Assembly (NCBI RefSeq): GCF_050219315.1
Contig: NZ_CP116939.1
Location: forward strand, 744,001 to 808,000
Direction of reading: 5' to 3'
Source of the DNA: Megasphaera_A sueciensis
Lineage (GTDB): Bacteria; Bacillota; Negativicutes; Veillonellales; Megasphaeraceae
Length of the DNA stretch: 64,000 nt
A program made the translations under genes and the position numbers. Under the pieces are notes generated by a model. The model was given only the letters and a program-made list of their open reading frames with translations, did not search any database and was not told where the DNA came from. Numbering within the stretch: the first letter of the stretch is position 1; every line of letters starts with the position of its first letter. Below, piece after piece: positions 1 to 7,470 of the stretch.

Positions 1-392
1 ACGGTGCTTACAAATTTAAAGGTACTCCGTACCTCGACTTTGAACGGCTTGAAAAAATTTCAAATATGCTGCCGGATTATCCGCTTGTATTACATGGAGC
101 GTCTACTGTCATGCCTGAATTTGTAAAAAAATGCAATGAATTCGGCGGACAAATCCCCGGTGCTCAAGGTGTCCCTGAGGATATGCTGTTCAGAGCGGGA
201 AAAATGGGCGTCTGCAAGATAAATATAGATACAGATCTCCGTCTTGCTATGACGGCTTCTATCCGCGAACAACTCATCAACGATCCATCCAACTTTGATC
301 CGCGAAAATATTTAGGTCCAGCGCGTACAGCCATTAAAGGCATGGTTCAGCATAAAATGCGGGATGTATTGAATTGTTCTCATAAAATTTAA
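1..392 (+). CDS. fba: Class II fructose-1,6-bisphosphate aldolase, C-terminal part (cut by window start)
   Basis: Cleaves fructose-1,6-bisphosphate to dihydroxyacetone phosphate and glyceraldehyde-3-phosphate in cytosolic glycolysis. The reading frame is open from position 3, before the first internal ATG at 66, and encodes HGA and GAQGVPEDM segments followed by KINIDTDLRLA, the phosphate- and zinc-site region of Zn-dependent aldolases. About 130 C-terminal residues are present; the start lies outside the window. A separate promoter for rpsT follows closely. Family assignment is firm from the conserved C-terminal motifs; paralogues acting on tagatose-bisphosphate cannot be excluded from this part alone. 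Confidence 0.9.
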   Translation, partial: GAYKFKGTPYLDFERLEKISNMLPDYPLVLHGASTVMPEFVKKCNEFGGQIPGAQGVPEDMLFRAGKMGVCKINIDTDLRLAMTASIREQLINDPSNFDPRKYLGPARTAIKGMVQHKMRDVLNCSHKI

Positions 393-409
393 AAAGCATT
401 TGAATGACA

Positions 410-438
410 TTGATTTTTTTGATTATTTATGTTACACT
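410..438 (+). promoter_or_regulatory. Promoter of rpsT
   Basis: TTGATT at 410-415 and TACACT at 433-438 are separated by 17 bases, a good sigma-A-type match, about 35 bases upstream of the rpsT start. Confidence 0.65.
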
Positions 439-473
439 ACTTTAGTGTGTTGTAGATTGAGGAGGTGAATCAA

Positions 474-740
474 TTGCCGCAAATTAAGTCCAATATTAAA
501 ACTATGGAAAAAGACGCAGTTCGTCATGCAAAAAATTCTCAGGTTAAATCTTCTGTTAAAACCGCTATTCGCCGCACTGTAGAAGCTATCTCTGCAGGTG
601 ACGCTGATAACGTTAAAACAGCATTTAACAAGGCCAGCAGCGTTATTGACAGCGCTGCATCCAAGGGCGTTCTCCATAAAAACAGTGCAGCTCGTAAAAA
701 ATCCCGTCTAGCATCGAAAGTAAATGCTATGGGAAAATAA
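474..740 (+). CDS. rpsT: 30S ribosomal protein S20
   Basis: Primary 16S rRNA-binding protein of the small subunit. The product is 88 residues, Lys/Arg/Ala-rich, and starts PQIKSNIK, matching the usual PNIKSA start of S20. The frame could also open at GTG 465, but that codon lies inside the ribosome-binding site GAGGAGGTGA (459-468). TTG at 474 has correct spacing and gives the normal N-terminus, so TTG is chosen. The gene has its own promoter and is followed by a hairpin terminator at 756. Confidence 0.95.
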   Translation: MPQIKSNIKTMEKDAVRHAKNSQVKSSVKTAIRRTVEAISAGDADNVKTAFNKASSVIDSAASKGVLHKNSAARKKSRLASKVNAMGK

Positions 741-755
741 TTTGAATGCCGACAC

Positions 756-782
756 AGCCCCGTATTATACGGGGCTTGTTTT
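756..782 (+). terminator. rpsT terminator
   Basis: A 9-bp GC-rich stem, AGCCCCGTA with its complement at 768-776, has a 3-base loop and is followed by a T-rich stretch (TTGTTTTAT). It lies directly after the rpsT stop. Confidence 0.85.
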
Positions 783-804
783 ATATCTATTATCCGGAGG
801 TCCT

Positions 805-2169
805 ATGCTATTCCCGCAGCCTGAACAATGCAAACATTTTATGAAATTATTTCCCCCTATTTTTTTAACACAGATAGCCCAAGTTGGAACTGCTGTTTTC
901 AGCAGTATTTTCAGTGGTCAGGCCGGTACTATAGATTTAGCAGGTGTCGCAGTCGGTGTAAATATATGGTATCCTATTTTTGCGGGTGTTTCCGGTATAT
1001 TTTTTGGTATAACCCCTATCCTCGCACAATTAAGAGGCGCTCGAAAATTGGAACGCATCCCTTTTTATATCATGCAAAGCATTTATATTGCAGCTTTTTT
1101 CTCTTTATTTATACTTGCCGCAGGATATCTCGTAATTGATCCTTTTCTCTCCTGGCTGACGCTGGAACCACCTGTACGGGAAATTGCCAGTGGATATATG
1201 CATGCGCTTGGTATTGGCGTATTTCCTCTATTTATGATAGCGACGCTGCGAAATATAGTCGATGCTCACGGTAAAACCCATATATCCATGACAATTCTCT
1301 TACTATACATGGCTATTACTATCGTGTTATTCCGTTTATTGATTTTTGGCGGTATGGGCATTCCTCCCATGGGAGGAGTTGGCGCAGGATATGCCATTTC
1401 AATAGCAGCCTGGATTTCATTGTTTGTTTTTATTATTTTATTTCAAAAATTGGCCCCCTTTAACTCCTATCATATTTGGACACGCTTAAGACCGGTGATG
1501 TTTATTTTATGGATACAGCAATTACGTTTAGGATTACCTATTTGCATTGCCATATTTTGTGAAACAAGCCTTTTCAGTATCGTAGGCCTGTTGATGAGTG
1601 AATATGGTACTGTATTTCTCGCCGCCAATCAAGCGGCTATAAGCTACTCTACCCTTACGTATACTGTACCCTGGAGCATCAGTCTTGCTGCTACAATTGT
1701 TGTTGGTTATGAAGTAGGAGCTAAACAATATAAAACAGCGCAGCAATATGCCGTACTTTGTCAAATGACTGCTTTAATTATTGCCTGTTTTACCTCTGCG
1801 GCAACATTTATTTTTATAAACCCCATTGCATCTCTTTTCACATCTGATACAACTACGTTTATACATATTAAAGCTTTTATAACATTTGCTGTTATTTTTG
1901 CCTTTTGCGATGCGATGGGCACTCCAGTTCAGGGAATACTGCGCGGATACAAAGATGTAAAAAGCATTACATGGATTGCTTTTATTACCTATTGGATCAT
2001 TAGTCTGCCCTTGGGCTTAGGACTATCCCATTGGACTTACTTGGGAGCATATGGATACTGGGTAGGTTTTATTATCAGTCTGGGAATAGCTGCAATTGCT
2101 TACAATACACGGTTATGGGGCCACACAGCATATATATATCAACAAAAAGGAGATCAGCCTAATGATTGA
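805..2169 (+). CDS. MATE family multidrug/metabolite exporter
   Basis: Cation-coupled efflux protein of the inner membrane. The 454-residue product consists of about 12 hydrophobic helices in two similar halves, as in NorM-type MATE proteins, with FLTQIAQVG near the N-terminus and a GTPVQGILRGYKD segment in the second half. The frame opens at 724, inside rpsT and the terminator; ATG 805 is preferred because CCGGAGG at 794-800 gives a ribosome-binding site at correct distance and the protein then has family length. Its last 8 bases overlap the aminopeptidase start, so the two are probably translated together. Substrate is unknown. Confidence 0.9.
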   Translation: MLFPQPEQCKHFMKLFPPIFLTQIAQVGTAVFSSIFSGQAGTIDLAGVAVGVNIWYPIFAGVSGIFFGITPILAQLRGARKLERIPFYIMQSIYIAAFFSLFILAAGYLVIDPFLSWLTLEPPVREIASGYMHALGIGVFPLFMIATLRNIVDAHGKTHISMTILLLYMAITIVLFRLLIFGGMGIPPMGGVGAGYAISIAAWISLFVFIILFQKLAPFNSYHIWTRLRPVMFILWIQQLRLGLPICIAIFCETSLFSIVGLLMSEYGTVFLAANQAAISYSTLTYTVPWSISLAATIVVGYEVGAKQYKTAQQYAVLCQMTALIIACFTSAATFIFINPIASLFTSDTTTFIHIKAFITFAVIFAFCDAMGTPVQGILRGYKDVKSITWIAFITYWIISLPLGLGLSHWTYLGAYGYWVGFIISLGIAAIAYNTRLWGHTAYIYQQKGDQPND

Positions 2170-3394
2170 AAAAAATAAGCTTCACTCGTATGCTCTTACA
2201 CTATTAAAAAAAGGAGTTAATTTGCAAAAAAAACAGATACTGGTTGTCAGTGCCCCCGTAGAGTCCAGTAAATTTGTTACCATATTAACAGAAGCAGCCT
2301 ACAACTGCGGTGCTTCACAAGTAATCATAAATTGGCACTGTGATGATACCACACGATTGCAGTATGAATATGAAGCATTAGAAAAATTTAATCATGTTCC
2401 AAATTGGCGCCGTGAATTCAGTCTGCATTACTACCACAAAGGAGCTGCCTTTATCAGTTTGATTTCAGCAAATCCATATTTAATGAGCCATGTAGATCAG
2501 GAAAAAATTTTTTCTTGGCAAAAAGCACAAAATGCAGCTTTAAAAGAATATATAGATGGAATGATGGCATCTAAAGTATCGTGGCTCGTTGCTGCTGTCC
2601 CCAGTACCACATGGGCAAAAATTTTATATCCTGAAATGGATGAAAATAGCGCTTATGAAAGGTTGTGGAAACAAATTTTATCTTCCTCTCGTGCCGATGG
2701 AATAGATCCGTTACATGACTGGGATAAACATCTGGCTTCTTTGGAAAAACGCCGTAATTGGCTCTCTGATATGCATTTTAACAGTTTGCATTATACAAAC
2801 AACCGGGGAACAGATTTAACGGTCGTGCTGCCCAAACAACATATCTGGCAAGGGGGTACGGAAGAAACAACTTCACATATTCCTTTCAATGCAAACATTC
2901 CTACTGAAGAAGTATATACGGCACCCTTATCCACAGGAACCAGCGGCATCGTCTATAATACAAAACCGCTTGTCTATAATGGCAATGTCATAGATAATTT
3001 TAACCTCACTTTTTGCGATGGACGTATTATCCACCTGCAGGCGGATAAAGGGGAATCTATACTGAAACAATTAATAGAAGTAGATGACGGCGCTTCTCGT
3101 TTGGGGGAAGTAGCACTGATTCCTTACCATTCTCCTATTTCACTTTCAAATGTACTTTTCTACGAAACTTTATTCGACGAAAATGCCTCTTGCCACTTGG
3201 CTTTGGGAAAAGCATATCCTACATGCCTGGTAAACGGTTCCGAATTAAACGAAAATGAACGGAAATCTGCAGGTATAAACAACTCTATGATTCACATAGA
3301 TTTTATGATTGGCTCCGAGGATTTGACGATTATCGGAAAAAAAGAGGATGGAACGGAAATCCCCGTTTTTATAAATGGAGATTTTGCAATTTGA
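2162..3394 (+). CDS. M29 family metallo-aminopeptidase
   Basis: Cytosolic two-metal aminopeptidase of the AmpS/PepS (thermophilic aminopeptidase) family that trims N-terminal residues from peptides. The product is 410 residues, the usual length. Visible metal-ligand segments are IPTEEVYTAP and LGEVALIP in the middle and FYETLFDENASCHLALG and HIDFMIGS near the C-terminus. The frame extends upstream into the MATE gene, but ATG 2162 follows AAAGGAG and gives the typical N-terminus. It overlaps the exporter by 8 bases, suggesting one transcript. It is followed by a large nested palindrome that may end transcription. Confidence 0.92.
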   Translation: MIEKNKLHSYALTLLKKGVNLQKKQILVVSAPVESSKFVTILTEAAYNCGASQVIINWHCDDTTRLQYEYEALEKFNHVPNWRREFSLHYYHKGAAFISLISANPYLMSHVDQEKIFSWQKAQNAALKEYIDGMMASKVSWLVAAVPSTTWAKILYPEMDENSAYERLWKQILSSSRADGIDPLHDWDKHLASLEKRRNWLSDMHFNSLHYTNNRGTDLTVVLPKQHIWQGGTEETTSHIPFNANIPTEEVYTAPLSTGTSGIVYNTKPLVYNGNVIDNFNLTFCDGRIIHLQADKGESILKQLIEVDDGASRLGEVALIPYHSPISLSNVLFYETLFDENASCHLALGKAYPTCLVNGSELNENERKSAGINNSMIHIDFMIGSEDLTIIGKKEDGTEIPVFINGDFAI

Positions 3395-3399
3395 TACGT

Positions 3400-3516
3400 T
3401 GTATATAAAAACACGTATTAGAAATATTGTAGTGACCCCCATAAGCTAGATTTCTAGGTCTAACTTATGGGGGTCACTACATAATCTGTTACTTCTAATA
3501 CGTGTTTTTATATACA
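3400..3516. repeat. Nested inverted repeat between convergent genes, with IS150-like inner ends
   Basis: The outer arms (3400-3423 and 3493-3516) are a perfect 24-bp inverted repeat. Inside, GTAGTGACCCCCATAAG (3429-3445) is perfectly repeated in inverse at 3464-3480, with four further pairs after one mismatch and an 8-base loop. The inner arm AGTGACCCCCATAAGTTAGA resembles terminal repeats of IS3-family (IS150 group) elements as I remember them; that likeness is inference. It lies between a + and a - gene stop and may act as a bidirectional terminator. Confidence 0.75.
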
Positions 3517-3528
3517 CATGAGAAAATA

Positions 3529-4059
3529 TTATAAAATAGGACCTAAAAACTTCTCCATCTCTCTTTCACTCATCCCCCCCGTGTGCTGTGATATTATTTT
3601 ACCTCTTTTATCAATAATAAAAGATATAGGAATCGCATTTACATGATAAGCTTCCGATATACTATTCAAATCTCCTCTGTAAATAGGTATTTCAAATGAA
3701 TTGTTCTGTAGAAATGCTCTTACATCCCCCTCATTTGAATCCATATTAATTACCACAAAGTTTATTTTATCCCCATATTTTTTATATAGTGCATCGATAT
3801 GAGGCATTTCTTTTACGCAAGGTGGACACCATGATGCCCAAAAATTAAGAAATACAGGTTTATCCATATATATATCCCGTAAGCGCAGCTGTTGACCATT
3901 CCCCCTCACCATTTTCAATAGGATATCCGGTGCTGTCGTCTCCTGTTCCACCTGTGAAATTTGCTTAGCTTGCTCCCTTTTTTCTGTATCTGTAGTACAA
4001 CCAGTCATTATAATCAATATGGCAATAAAGATTCCTAACAGTATTCCCTTTTTAACCAT
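3529..4059 (-). CDS. TlpA/ResA-like thioredoxin lipoprotein
   Basis: Membrane-anchored thiol-disulfide reductase. The 176-residue product has a Lys-rich N-terminus, a hydrophobic segment at about 5-19 and a lipobox ending at Cys21 (IMTGC). The thioredoxin fold carries WASWCPPCVKEMP with the active-site pair C78/C81 and a cis-proline segment AIPISFIID. ResA and TlpA relatives reduce cysteines of apo-cytochromes or other extracytoplasmic proteins; the partner here is not shown by the context. A GAGGGA ribosome-binding site precedes the ATG. An IS element is inserted about 100 bp upstream, beside a palindrome that may be its operator, so its regulation may have changed. Confidence 0.9.
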   Translation of the reverse strand: MVKKGILLGIFIAILIIMTGCTTDTEKREQAKQISQVEQETTAPDILLKMVRGNGQQLRLRDIYMDKPVFLNFWASWCPPCVKEMPHIDALYKKYGDKINFVVINMDSNEGDVRAFLQNNSFEIPIYRGDLNSISEAYHVNAIPISFIIDKRGKIISQHTGGMSEREMEKFLGPIL

Positions 4060-4119
4060 CTGCTTCCCTCATTTACAAAATTTAAATACAATAATTTAAT
4101 TATATCATGAAAAATTTAA

Positions 4120-4144
4120 ATCTTCTATACGGAATATAGAAGAT
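4120..4144. repeat. Palindrome upstream of the TlpA-like gene, next to the IS
   Basis: ATCTTCTATA (4120-4129) and TATAGAAGAT (4135-4144) form a perfect 10-bp inverted repeat with a 5-base spacer. On the minus strand it lies just upstream of a TATAAT box that could drive the lipoprotein gene, so it may be an operator. Its right half is also the start of the IS target duplication. Confidence 0.5.
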
Positions 4145-4157
4145 CTTGTTTATACAC
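4133..4157 (+). repeat. Left copy of the 25-bp target-site duplication
   Basis: These 25 bases, starting AATATAGAAGATCTTG, are identical to 5219-5243 on the other side of the IS. One further T can be assigned to either the repeat or the IS end. Confidence 0.9.
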
Positions 4158-5218
4158 TGTAGGTTTACCATAGATATGTTACAAAAACAGAAATGAGAGA
4201 ACACCTTTTTGTGTTATGCTTAAGTTACTACGCAAAACCATAACAGAAAGGGAGTCCTCTCATGAACAGCATAACACAAGATGTAAAGTATCGTCTATCT
4301 ATTCTTTCTTACGCCAGAAAATATGGTGTGACTATTGCTGCTATAAAATATCGTACGAATCGCCAGTTTATCTATCGCTTGCAATGGCGCTATGATGGGA
4401 CCCCGGCATCGTTACAGCCCCGATCCAGACGCCCTCACCATCATCCCAATCAACACACGTCTCAAGAGATAACGTTTATTCAGAATATGCGACGACGAAA
4501 TCCGCATGCCGGGCTGGTCGTGTTTTGGATCAAGCTAAGAAAACGGGGATATACACGATCCATCACTGGCCTATATCGCTGTTTAAAGCGTATCGGACTC
4601 ACACGGGAATCCGTACCGAACCCAAAGTACATCCCCAAGCCCTATCAACAAGCACTGTTCCCTGGAGAAAAAGTGCAGGTAGATGTCAAAGTAGTTCCTT
4701 CTGCTTGCATCGTGGGGCAGGCACATGCGCTGGGTGAAAGAATGTACCAATACACGGCTATCGATGAATGTACGCGCGTTCGGTATTTGGAAGCATTCCA
4801 AGAACAGAGCACCTATTCTTCCACGATATTTCTCCAACACTTGGTACGAAGATTCTCGTTTCCCATTTGTAAAATCCAAACCGACAATGGCTTTGAATTC
4901 ACCAACCGATTTGGTCGAAGTAAGACAGCGGAACTCACGCTGTTTGAACGACAATTGGCAGCCTATCACATTATCCATCAAAAAATACGGCCGTATACGC
5001 CGCGGCATAATGGAAAGGTAGAGCGCTCTCATCGAAAAGACAACGAGTACTTCTATGCGGAGCATCGTTTTTATTCTTTTGCAGATTTCAAAAAACAGTT
5101 AGCAGTGCGTAGTAGAGAATACAATAATTTTCCTATGCGTCCCCTGGCTTGGAAATCTCCCAATGAAGTTCTCCGATCTTTTCTCTCCGCTATGTAACAT
5201 ATGTTTGACAAACCTACA
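4158..5218 (+). mobile_element. Complete insertion sequence, 1,061 bp, IS481/IS1202-like
   Basis: Imperfect 25-bp terminal inverted repeats are visible: 4158-4182 starting TGTAGGTTTACC and 5194-5218 ending CAAACCTACA, with matching outer TGTAGGTTT and inner ATATGTTAC blocks. The single transposase gene fills the interior, and its stop codon lies inside the right repeat. A 25-bp direct repeat flanks the element. From memory, duplications of about 24-29 bp are a hallmark of the IS1202 family, whereas IS481 members make short ones. The element looks intact and recently inserted because the flanking repeats are identical. Confidence 0.9.
4262..5197 (+). CDS. DDE transposase with integrase (rve) core
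   Basis: Catalyses movement of the surrounding IS. The 311-residue product has an N-terminal helix-turn-helix part (about 1-115, including RTNRQFIYRLQWRYDG) and an RNase H-like core. Likely catalytic residues are D141 (VQVDVKVV), D208 (QTDNGFEF) and E254 (NGKVERSH). The reading frame is whole, with no frameshift, unlike two-frame IS3 transposases. GGGAG precedes the ATG. The leader contains two inverted repeats overlapping the start region that could limit translation from outside transcripts. The long target duplication points to the IS1202 group; the short protein fits IS481 equally well. Confidence 0.9.
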   Translation: MNSITQDVKYRLSILSYARKYGVTIAAIKYRTNRQFIYRLQWRYDGTPASLQPRSRRPHHHPNQHTSQEITFIQNMRRRNPHAGLVVFWIKLRKRGYTRSITGLYRCLKRIGLTRESVPNPKYIPKPYQQALFPGEKVQVDVKVVPSACIVGQAHALGERMYQYTAIDECTRVRYLEAFQEQSTYSSTIFLQHLVRRFSFPICKIQTDNGFEFTNRFGRSKTAELTLFERQLAAYHIIHQKIRPYTPRHNGKVERSHRKDNEYFYAEHRFYSFADFKKQLAVRSREYNNFPMRPLAWKSPNEVLRSFLSAM

Positions 5219-5243
5219 AATATAGAAGATCTTGTTTATACAC
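5219..5243 (+). repeat. Right copy of the 25-bp target-site duplication
   Basis: Identical to 4133-4157, immediately outside the right terminal inverted repeat of the IS. Confidence 0.9.
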
Positions 5244-5310
5244 TCTTAATTACTATTGATTAAAAATTATGACATTTAAAAGCAAGGTATGATACATACG
5301 TAACATATAA

Positions 5311-5352
5311 AAAAGCCTGCTCATCTATAGCATCTAAAATGAGCAGACTTTT
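5311..5352 (-). terminator. Terminator of the glutamine synthetase gene
   Basis: The 14-base arms 5311-5324 and 5339-5352 pair with a single mismatch. On the minus strand the hairpin is followed by a T-run (CTTTTTTATATG), about 12 bases after the glnA stop. Confidence 0.85.
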
Positions 5353-5363
5353 CTTTTTACATC

Positions 5364-7265
5364 TTAAAATGCATTGTGAGAATATTCATAATACAAAGCA
5401 TCTAATTCATCCATTTTTGCATTCATGGTAATCATCAAATCGGAAGCTTCATCATAATTTTTTTCACCTAATGCCTTTTTTATTCTTGAGAAAATGGATA
5501 ATCCTTTTTCTGTATCACGACCTAATTCAGTACGTAAGTTATTGATTTTTGTCCAGCGTTCCACTTCAAGTGGATTTGTATCGGCATCCGTATGGAGAGC
5601 TTTTGCAGTAATAACCTTTTCCAAATTATCAGGAATAATGCGATATTGAAGTTCCAATGCCCACCGTGTCAAAGCCCCGATTTTAAAGGAATCCATTAAC
5701 CTGGCAGGGAAAGCTTCGCAAGCAAGTTCTGCTTTCTTTTCTGGATATTCGGATAATGCTTTAAGATTTTCCCAAACAGTCGCGGGAGCCTTGCCAAACT
5801 TAGAAACCAATTCTTCTTCATCAAAGTTTTCAAATACATCAACTTCTGAGCGATATTCGCGATCTTTTTCAAGATATCCTGTTTCTTCGCCCTGTTTCTT
5901 GGAAATTTCCGCTAATAATTCCGTTGTATCTTTTTCTTTTCCCAACGCATATTTAATACCATCCAATGCTGCTAAATAAAATAAAGCAAGAATCAAATAG
6001 GTATTTGAGAAAGGATTCGGAGCACGTACTTCGAACCGAGTAGCTTTCGGATTATCCATATCACGGATTAATCCAGCAAGAACTGTACGATTCCGCGTCG
6101 GAACGTCCGGTGTTTCGCCGCCTAACGCGGTTACAATACAAATAGGAGCTTCAAAACCTGGTTTTAATCGATTCAAGGAATCGGTCGTAGCAGAAACAAA
6201 CGGATTGATTACTTCATAATGTTTTAAAATCCCCATAATCGCGCCATAACCAACAGAACTCAGAAAATCTTTATTCATATTATCCGGACTGAACAAATTA
6301 ACAAATTTTCCGTTCTTTAAAATGGCACCCATGCCAACGTGCGTGTGTTCACCACTACCGGCGACTCCAGTAATCGGTTTAGCCTGGAATGTAACTTCAA
6401 GCCCATTTTCACGAAATACTTCACGGATAATAATACGAGCTTGAATTTCATTATCGGCAGCCTGTACCGGATCATTTGCGTATTTCCAATCTACTTCCAA
6501 TTGTTCCAAAACAAAAATCAATTTGCCGGAATCATCAATTTGCGCTTTGATACCGCCAACTTCTTTATGACCCATTTCTGGTTCCAGTCCATACTGTTCC
6601 AAACGTTCCACGGTCTGTTCCAACGCAGTCCGAACCAAGCCATGAGTACGCTGCCAGTATTGTTCCTGCATTTTCTGAGAAACAGACAAAAGACGGGTTG
6701 CTACATCCTGACTAGGTGTTTTTACCCAGAATTCCAATTCTGTAGCAGATGTGAAAACGATTTTTGCAATATCATCCGGGTTTATATTAATTCCTTTAAT
6801 GCCATGTTTCTTTATCAAAGACAATACTTCTTCGCCTACATAATCTACCGTATTACGTAAAATTGAACGAGAATCTATATATCCAGTCGCATGTTTTAAA
6901 TAGCAAGGAATTCGAAGAGTCCCAACCGGCTTTCCTGTCACACAGTCAATATTTCCGTCATTATAATCTACAAACCAATTAACTCCCGGATCAGCTTTCA
7001 TATCCACACGGGCTTGATCCAGCGTAGCGATACCCGGTAATACGACAGATGAACCATCCGTCTGAATAGCTGTAGCATTAAAGAATTTTTCATATTCATC
7101 AAAGAATGTGGAAATAGGGATTTTTTCATCCGTATCGTTCCCGGCCAAATCAATTCCCACCAGAGATACAAATTTGATTTCAGGGTGTTGTTCTAAAAGT
7201 GCAAGAACACCTTCCTTACCATATTGACCGGCAGGAATAACATAAACTAAACCTTCCTTTGACAT
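5364..7265 (-). CDS. glnA: Glutamine synthetase, long form
   Basis: Makes glutamine from glutamate, ammonium and ATP. The 633-residue protein carries type-I-like catalytic signatures: ELEFW with metal-ligand glutamates near 176-178, GHKEVGGIKAQ near 232-242, GSGEHTHVG near 303-311 with the two histidines, and RFEVRAPNPFSN around 415. It is longer than ordinary GSI (about 440-470) and shorter than GSIII (about 700-730), because of an added charged helical C-terminal region. GGAGGAGA precedes the ATG. It has its own promoter and a roughly 150-base leader with an attenuator-like hairpin, so expression probably answers to nitrogen supply. The subclass name is uncertain; the reaction is inferred from motifs. 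Confidence 0.88.
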   Translation of the reverse strand: MSKEGLVYVIPAGQYGKEGVLALLEQHPEIKFVSLVGIDLAGNDTDEKIPISTFFDEYEKFFNATAIQTDGSSVVLPGIATLDQARVDMKADPGVNWFVDYNDGNIDCVTGKPVGTLRIPCYLKHATGYIDSRSILRNTVDYVGEEVLSLIKKHGIKGININPDDIAKIVFTSATELEFWVKTPSQDVATRLLSVSQKMQEQYWQRTHGLVRTALEQTVERLEQYGLEPEMGHKEVGGIKAQIDDSGKLIFVLEQLEVDWKYANDPVQAADNEIQARIIIREVFRENGLEVTFQAKPITGVAGSGEHTHVGMGAILKNGKFVNLFSPDNMNKDFLSSVGYGAIMGILKHYEVINPFVSATTDSLNRLKPGFEAPICIVTALGGETPDVPTRNRTVLAGLIRDMDNPKATRFEVRAPNPFSNTYLILALFYLAALDGIKYALGKEKDTTELLAEISKKQGEETGYLEKDREYRSEVDVFENFDEEELVSKFGKAPATVWENLKALSEYPEKKAELACEAFPARLMDSFKIGALTRWALELQYRIIPDNLEKVITAKALHTDADTNPLEVERWTKINNLRTELGRDTEKGLSIFSRIKKALGEKNYDEASDLMITMNAKMDELDALYYEYSHNAF

Positions 7266-7345
7266 ACAATCTCCTCCTTTTAATAGCTAAAGCTTGCCTT
7301 TAGCTTTCTTTTTCCAATACATATGCAGTTATTGAAAAAAAGAAA

Positions 7346-7386
7346 AAGACTTCTCCCCCTTGCAGGGTTGAAGTCTTCTTTGACTT
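7346..7386 (-). promoter_or_regulatory. Attenuator-like leader of glnA with competing hairpins
   Basis: On the minus strand, AAGACTTC (7377-7370) pairs with GAAGTCTT (7353-7346) around an inner CCCTGCAAGGGG hairpin and is followed by a long T-rich run, a typical intrinsic terminator. Just upstream, AAGTC-AAAGAA-GACTT (7386-7371) forms an alternative hairpin whose 3' arm is the 5' arm of the terminator, so the two exclude each other. Its six-base loop has A at position 1 and G at 4, the rule described for RNA targets of ANTAR antiterminator proteins. A third small hairpin (AGCTAAAG/CTTTAGCT) lies just before the ribosome-binding site. Confidence 0.65.
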
Positions 7387-7423
7387 AGTGACATGACTTA
7401 TTCTATTTACAAATCATGCTTAG

Positions 7424-7452
7424 ATATTACAATCAATTAGTAAATTTGTCAA
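7424..7452 (-). promoter_or_regulatory. Promoter of glnA
   Basis: On the minus strand TTGACA (7452-7447), a 17-base spacer and TAATAT (7429-7424) form a near-consensus promoter located downstream of the yqeY stop. The transcript would start near 7417. Confidence 0.8.
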
Positions 7453-7470
7453 TACATATTCTTGATAAAT

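Noticed and set aside
4133..4157. The IS target sequence as a dif/Xer site
   Set aside because: The two 11-base arms do not match Firmicute dif sequences as I know them. Only the long duplication suggests the IS1202 group.
6339..6860. 173-codon plus-strand frame inside glnA
   Set aside because: It is antisense to a well-supported gene, has low-complexity composition and no ribosome-binding site; it is a shadow of the glnA codon pattern.
7371..7386. T-box riboswitch in the glnA leader
   Set aside because: The leader is too short and lacks the conserved T-box sequence and specifier stem. Attenuation by another factor fits better.
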